Below, piece after piece: positions 36,939 to 37,374 of a stretch of 37,374 nt of DNA. A model generated the notes under the pieces. The model had not been told where the DNA came from and searched no databases. It saw nothing but the letters and a program-made list of their open reading frames with translations. The position numbers were made by a program, and so were the translations under genes. Within the stretch, counting starts at the first letter, position 1, and every line of letters starts with the position of its first letter. Source of the stretch: an uncultured Ruminococcus sp. Its GTDB lineage: Bacteria > Bacillota > Clostridia > Oscillospirales > Ruminococcaceae. The stretch lies in the NCBI GenBank assembly GCA_947169885.1, contig CAMVRM010000031.1:1-37374 (forward strand), in the 5' to 3' direction.

Positions 36939-37374
36939 TTACTTTTCGTCTTTATCATTGTCCGACTTTCTGCGAACCATTACAAGTGCCCCTGCTGTGA
37001 GCAGAACAACTATCGAAGCCGCAGAACGTGCGCCCGTGTCAGGGTTGGAAGTTCCGCCGCCGTTGCCATTACCTGTTGTAGTAGTGGTAGTGGTAGTCGA
37101 AGTGGTAGTCTTCGAGGTAGTGGTCGAAGTTGTGGAGCTTGTGCTCGAGCCGGTAGTAGAGCTTGTGGAGCTGGAACTGCTCGAACTGCTTGAAGTGCTG
37201 GAACTGTCAGTGTCGCTCGATGTGTCAGTTTCGCTTGAACTGTTGTCATCACTGGAAGTGTCAGTCTCGCTTGAACTATCGTCCTCACTCGAACTGTCAG
37301 CTTCGCTCGAACTATCGTCCTCGCTGGAACTGTCAGCTTCGCTTGAACTATCGTCCTCACTCGAACTGTCAGCT
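36939..37374 (-). CDS. C-terminus of a sortase-anchored repeat-stalk surface protein (partial)
   Basis: The right edge of the window cuts this gene; the last 144 codons are present. The visible part begins with 12-residue repeats of the type ADSSSEDDSSSE, goes through a pure Ser and then Thr-rich stretch, and ends with the sorting signal NPDTG, a hydrophobic span (AASIVVLLTAGALVMV) and the basic tail RRKSDNDKDEK. This is the standard layout for covalent wall attachment by sortase, with NPDTG as an NPxTG-type motif. The Ser/Asp/Thr stretch should be an extended stalk through the wall, possibly glycosylated. What the missing N-terminal part does cannot be told. Confidence 0.88.
   Translation of the reverse strand, partial: ADSSSEDDSSSEADSSSEDDSSSEADSSSEDDSSSETDTSSDDNSSSETDTSSDTDSSSTSSSSSSSSSTSSTTGSSTSSTTSTTTSKTTTSTTTTTTTTGNGNGGGTSNPDTGARSAASIVVLLTAGALVMVRRKSDNDKDEK
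37225..37374. repeat. 36-bp tandem repeats coding Ser/Asp/Glu stalk
   Basis: Four 36-base units (37225-37260, 37261-37296, 37297-37332, 37333-37368) plus a partial unit at the edge. Each codes 12 residues in the partial surface-protein gene. The unit nearest the wall anchor is the most divergent. The array continues past the window; unit number may vary between strains. Confidence 0.9.

Noticed and set aside
37010-37360. Minus-strand frame reading repeated AKLTV/RTIVQ units
   Set aside because: It is a shifted frame of the 36-bp repeats; the true frame gives Ser/Asp repeats, NPDTG, a membrane span and a basic tail.
37225-37374. Regular 36-bp repeats as a CRISPR array
   Set aside because: The units are directly adjacent with no spacers and are in frame within a surface protein gene.

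Overview
The window looks like chromosomal DNA of a Gram-positive, anaerobic, fibre-degrading Clostridia member, most like a rumen/gut Ruminococcus of the R. albus type. The reasons are three large secreted plant-wall hydrolases (a GH11-CBM22-GH10 xylanase, a CBM4-GH9 cellulase with a C-terminal membrane helix, and an FN3-GH5 cellulase), none with a recognisable dockerin; a clostridial-type rpsL-rpsG-fusA-tuf operon; strong AGGAGG ribosome sites; an NPDTG sortase-type wall anchor; and ComEC, RecX and CobT genes. The species assignment is inference. I see no rRNA or tRNA genes, no CRISPR array and no complete insertion sequence.

Layout. 1-520: non-coding edge with short repeats, a relic-like reading frame and two hairpin terminators. 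521-3199 (-): xylanase. 3437-5042 (+): small membrane protein, uracil-DNA glycosylase (ung), DUF5662-like protein. 5088-7721 (+): recA behind a palindromic promoter, an AT-rich unknown gene, then recX. 7759-12666 (+): membrane-anchored GH9 cellulase, then ComEC with a degenerate C-terminal domain. 12678-13564 (-): three small unknown genes. 13666-14151 (+): YfcE-like phosphodiesterase. 14355-20913 (+): a four-gene run of dynamin-like GTPase, M48-peptidase-like protein without zinc-binding histidines, second dynamin-like GTPase, and secreted GH5 cellulase. 20974-25269 (-): flavodoxin-like protein, CobT, copper P-type ATPase. 25386-30063 (-): the str operon rpsL-rpsG-fusA-tuf, with a consensus promoter and a second promoter before tuf. 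30222-34173 (-): two paralogous secreted proteins, one carrying an almost intact ubiquitin domain. 34292-36849 (-): a methyltransferase-pyrophosphatase fusion and gltX. 36939-37374 (-): C-terminus of a wall-anchored protein with a Ser/Asp-rich repeat stalk.

The two most unusual parts are: (i) the dynamin / pseudo-M48 / dynamin cassette, which may be a membrane-remodelling system and recalls, by analogy only, the mitochondrial OMA1 (M48)-OPA1 (dynamin) pair, here co-oriented with a cellulase; and (ii) a predicted secreted 830-residue protein whose mature N-terminus would be a ubiquitin fold about 82% identical to eukaryotic ubiquitin over 72 residues, with all seven ubiquitin lysines kept but no C-terminal Gly-Gly. 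The secreted hydrolases, repeat-stalk wall protein and ubiquitin-bearing protein fit a cell that works mainly at its surface. RecA/RecX and Ung are genome maintenance; the str operon and GltX are translation.
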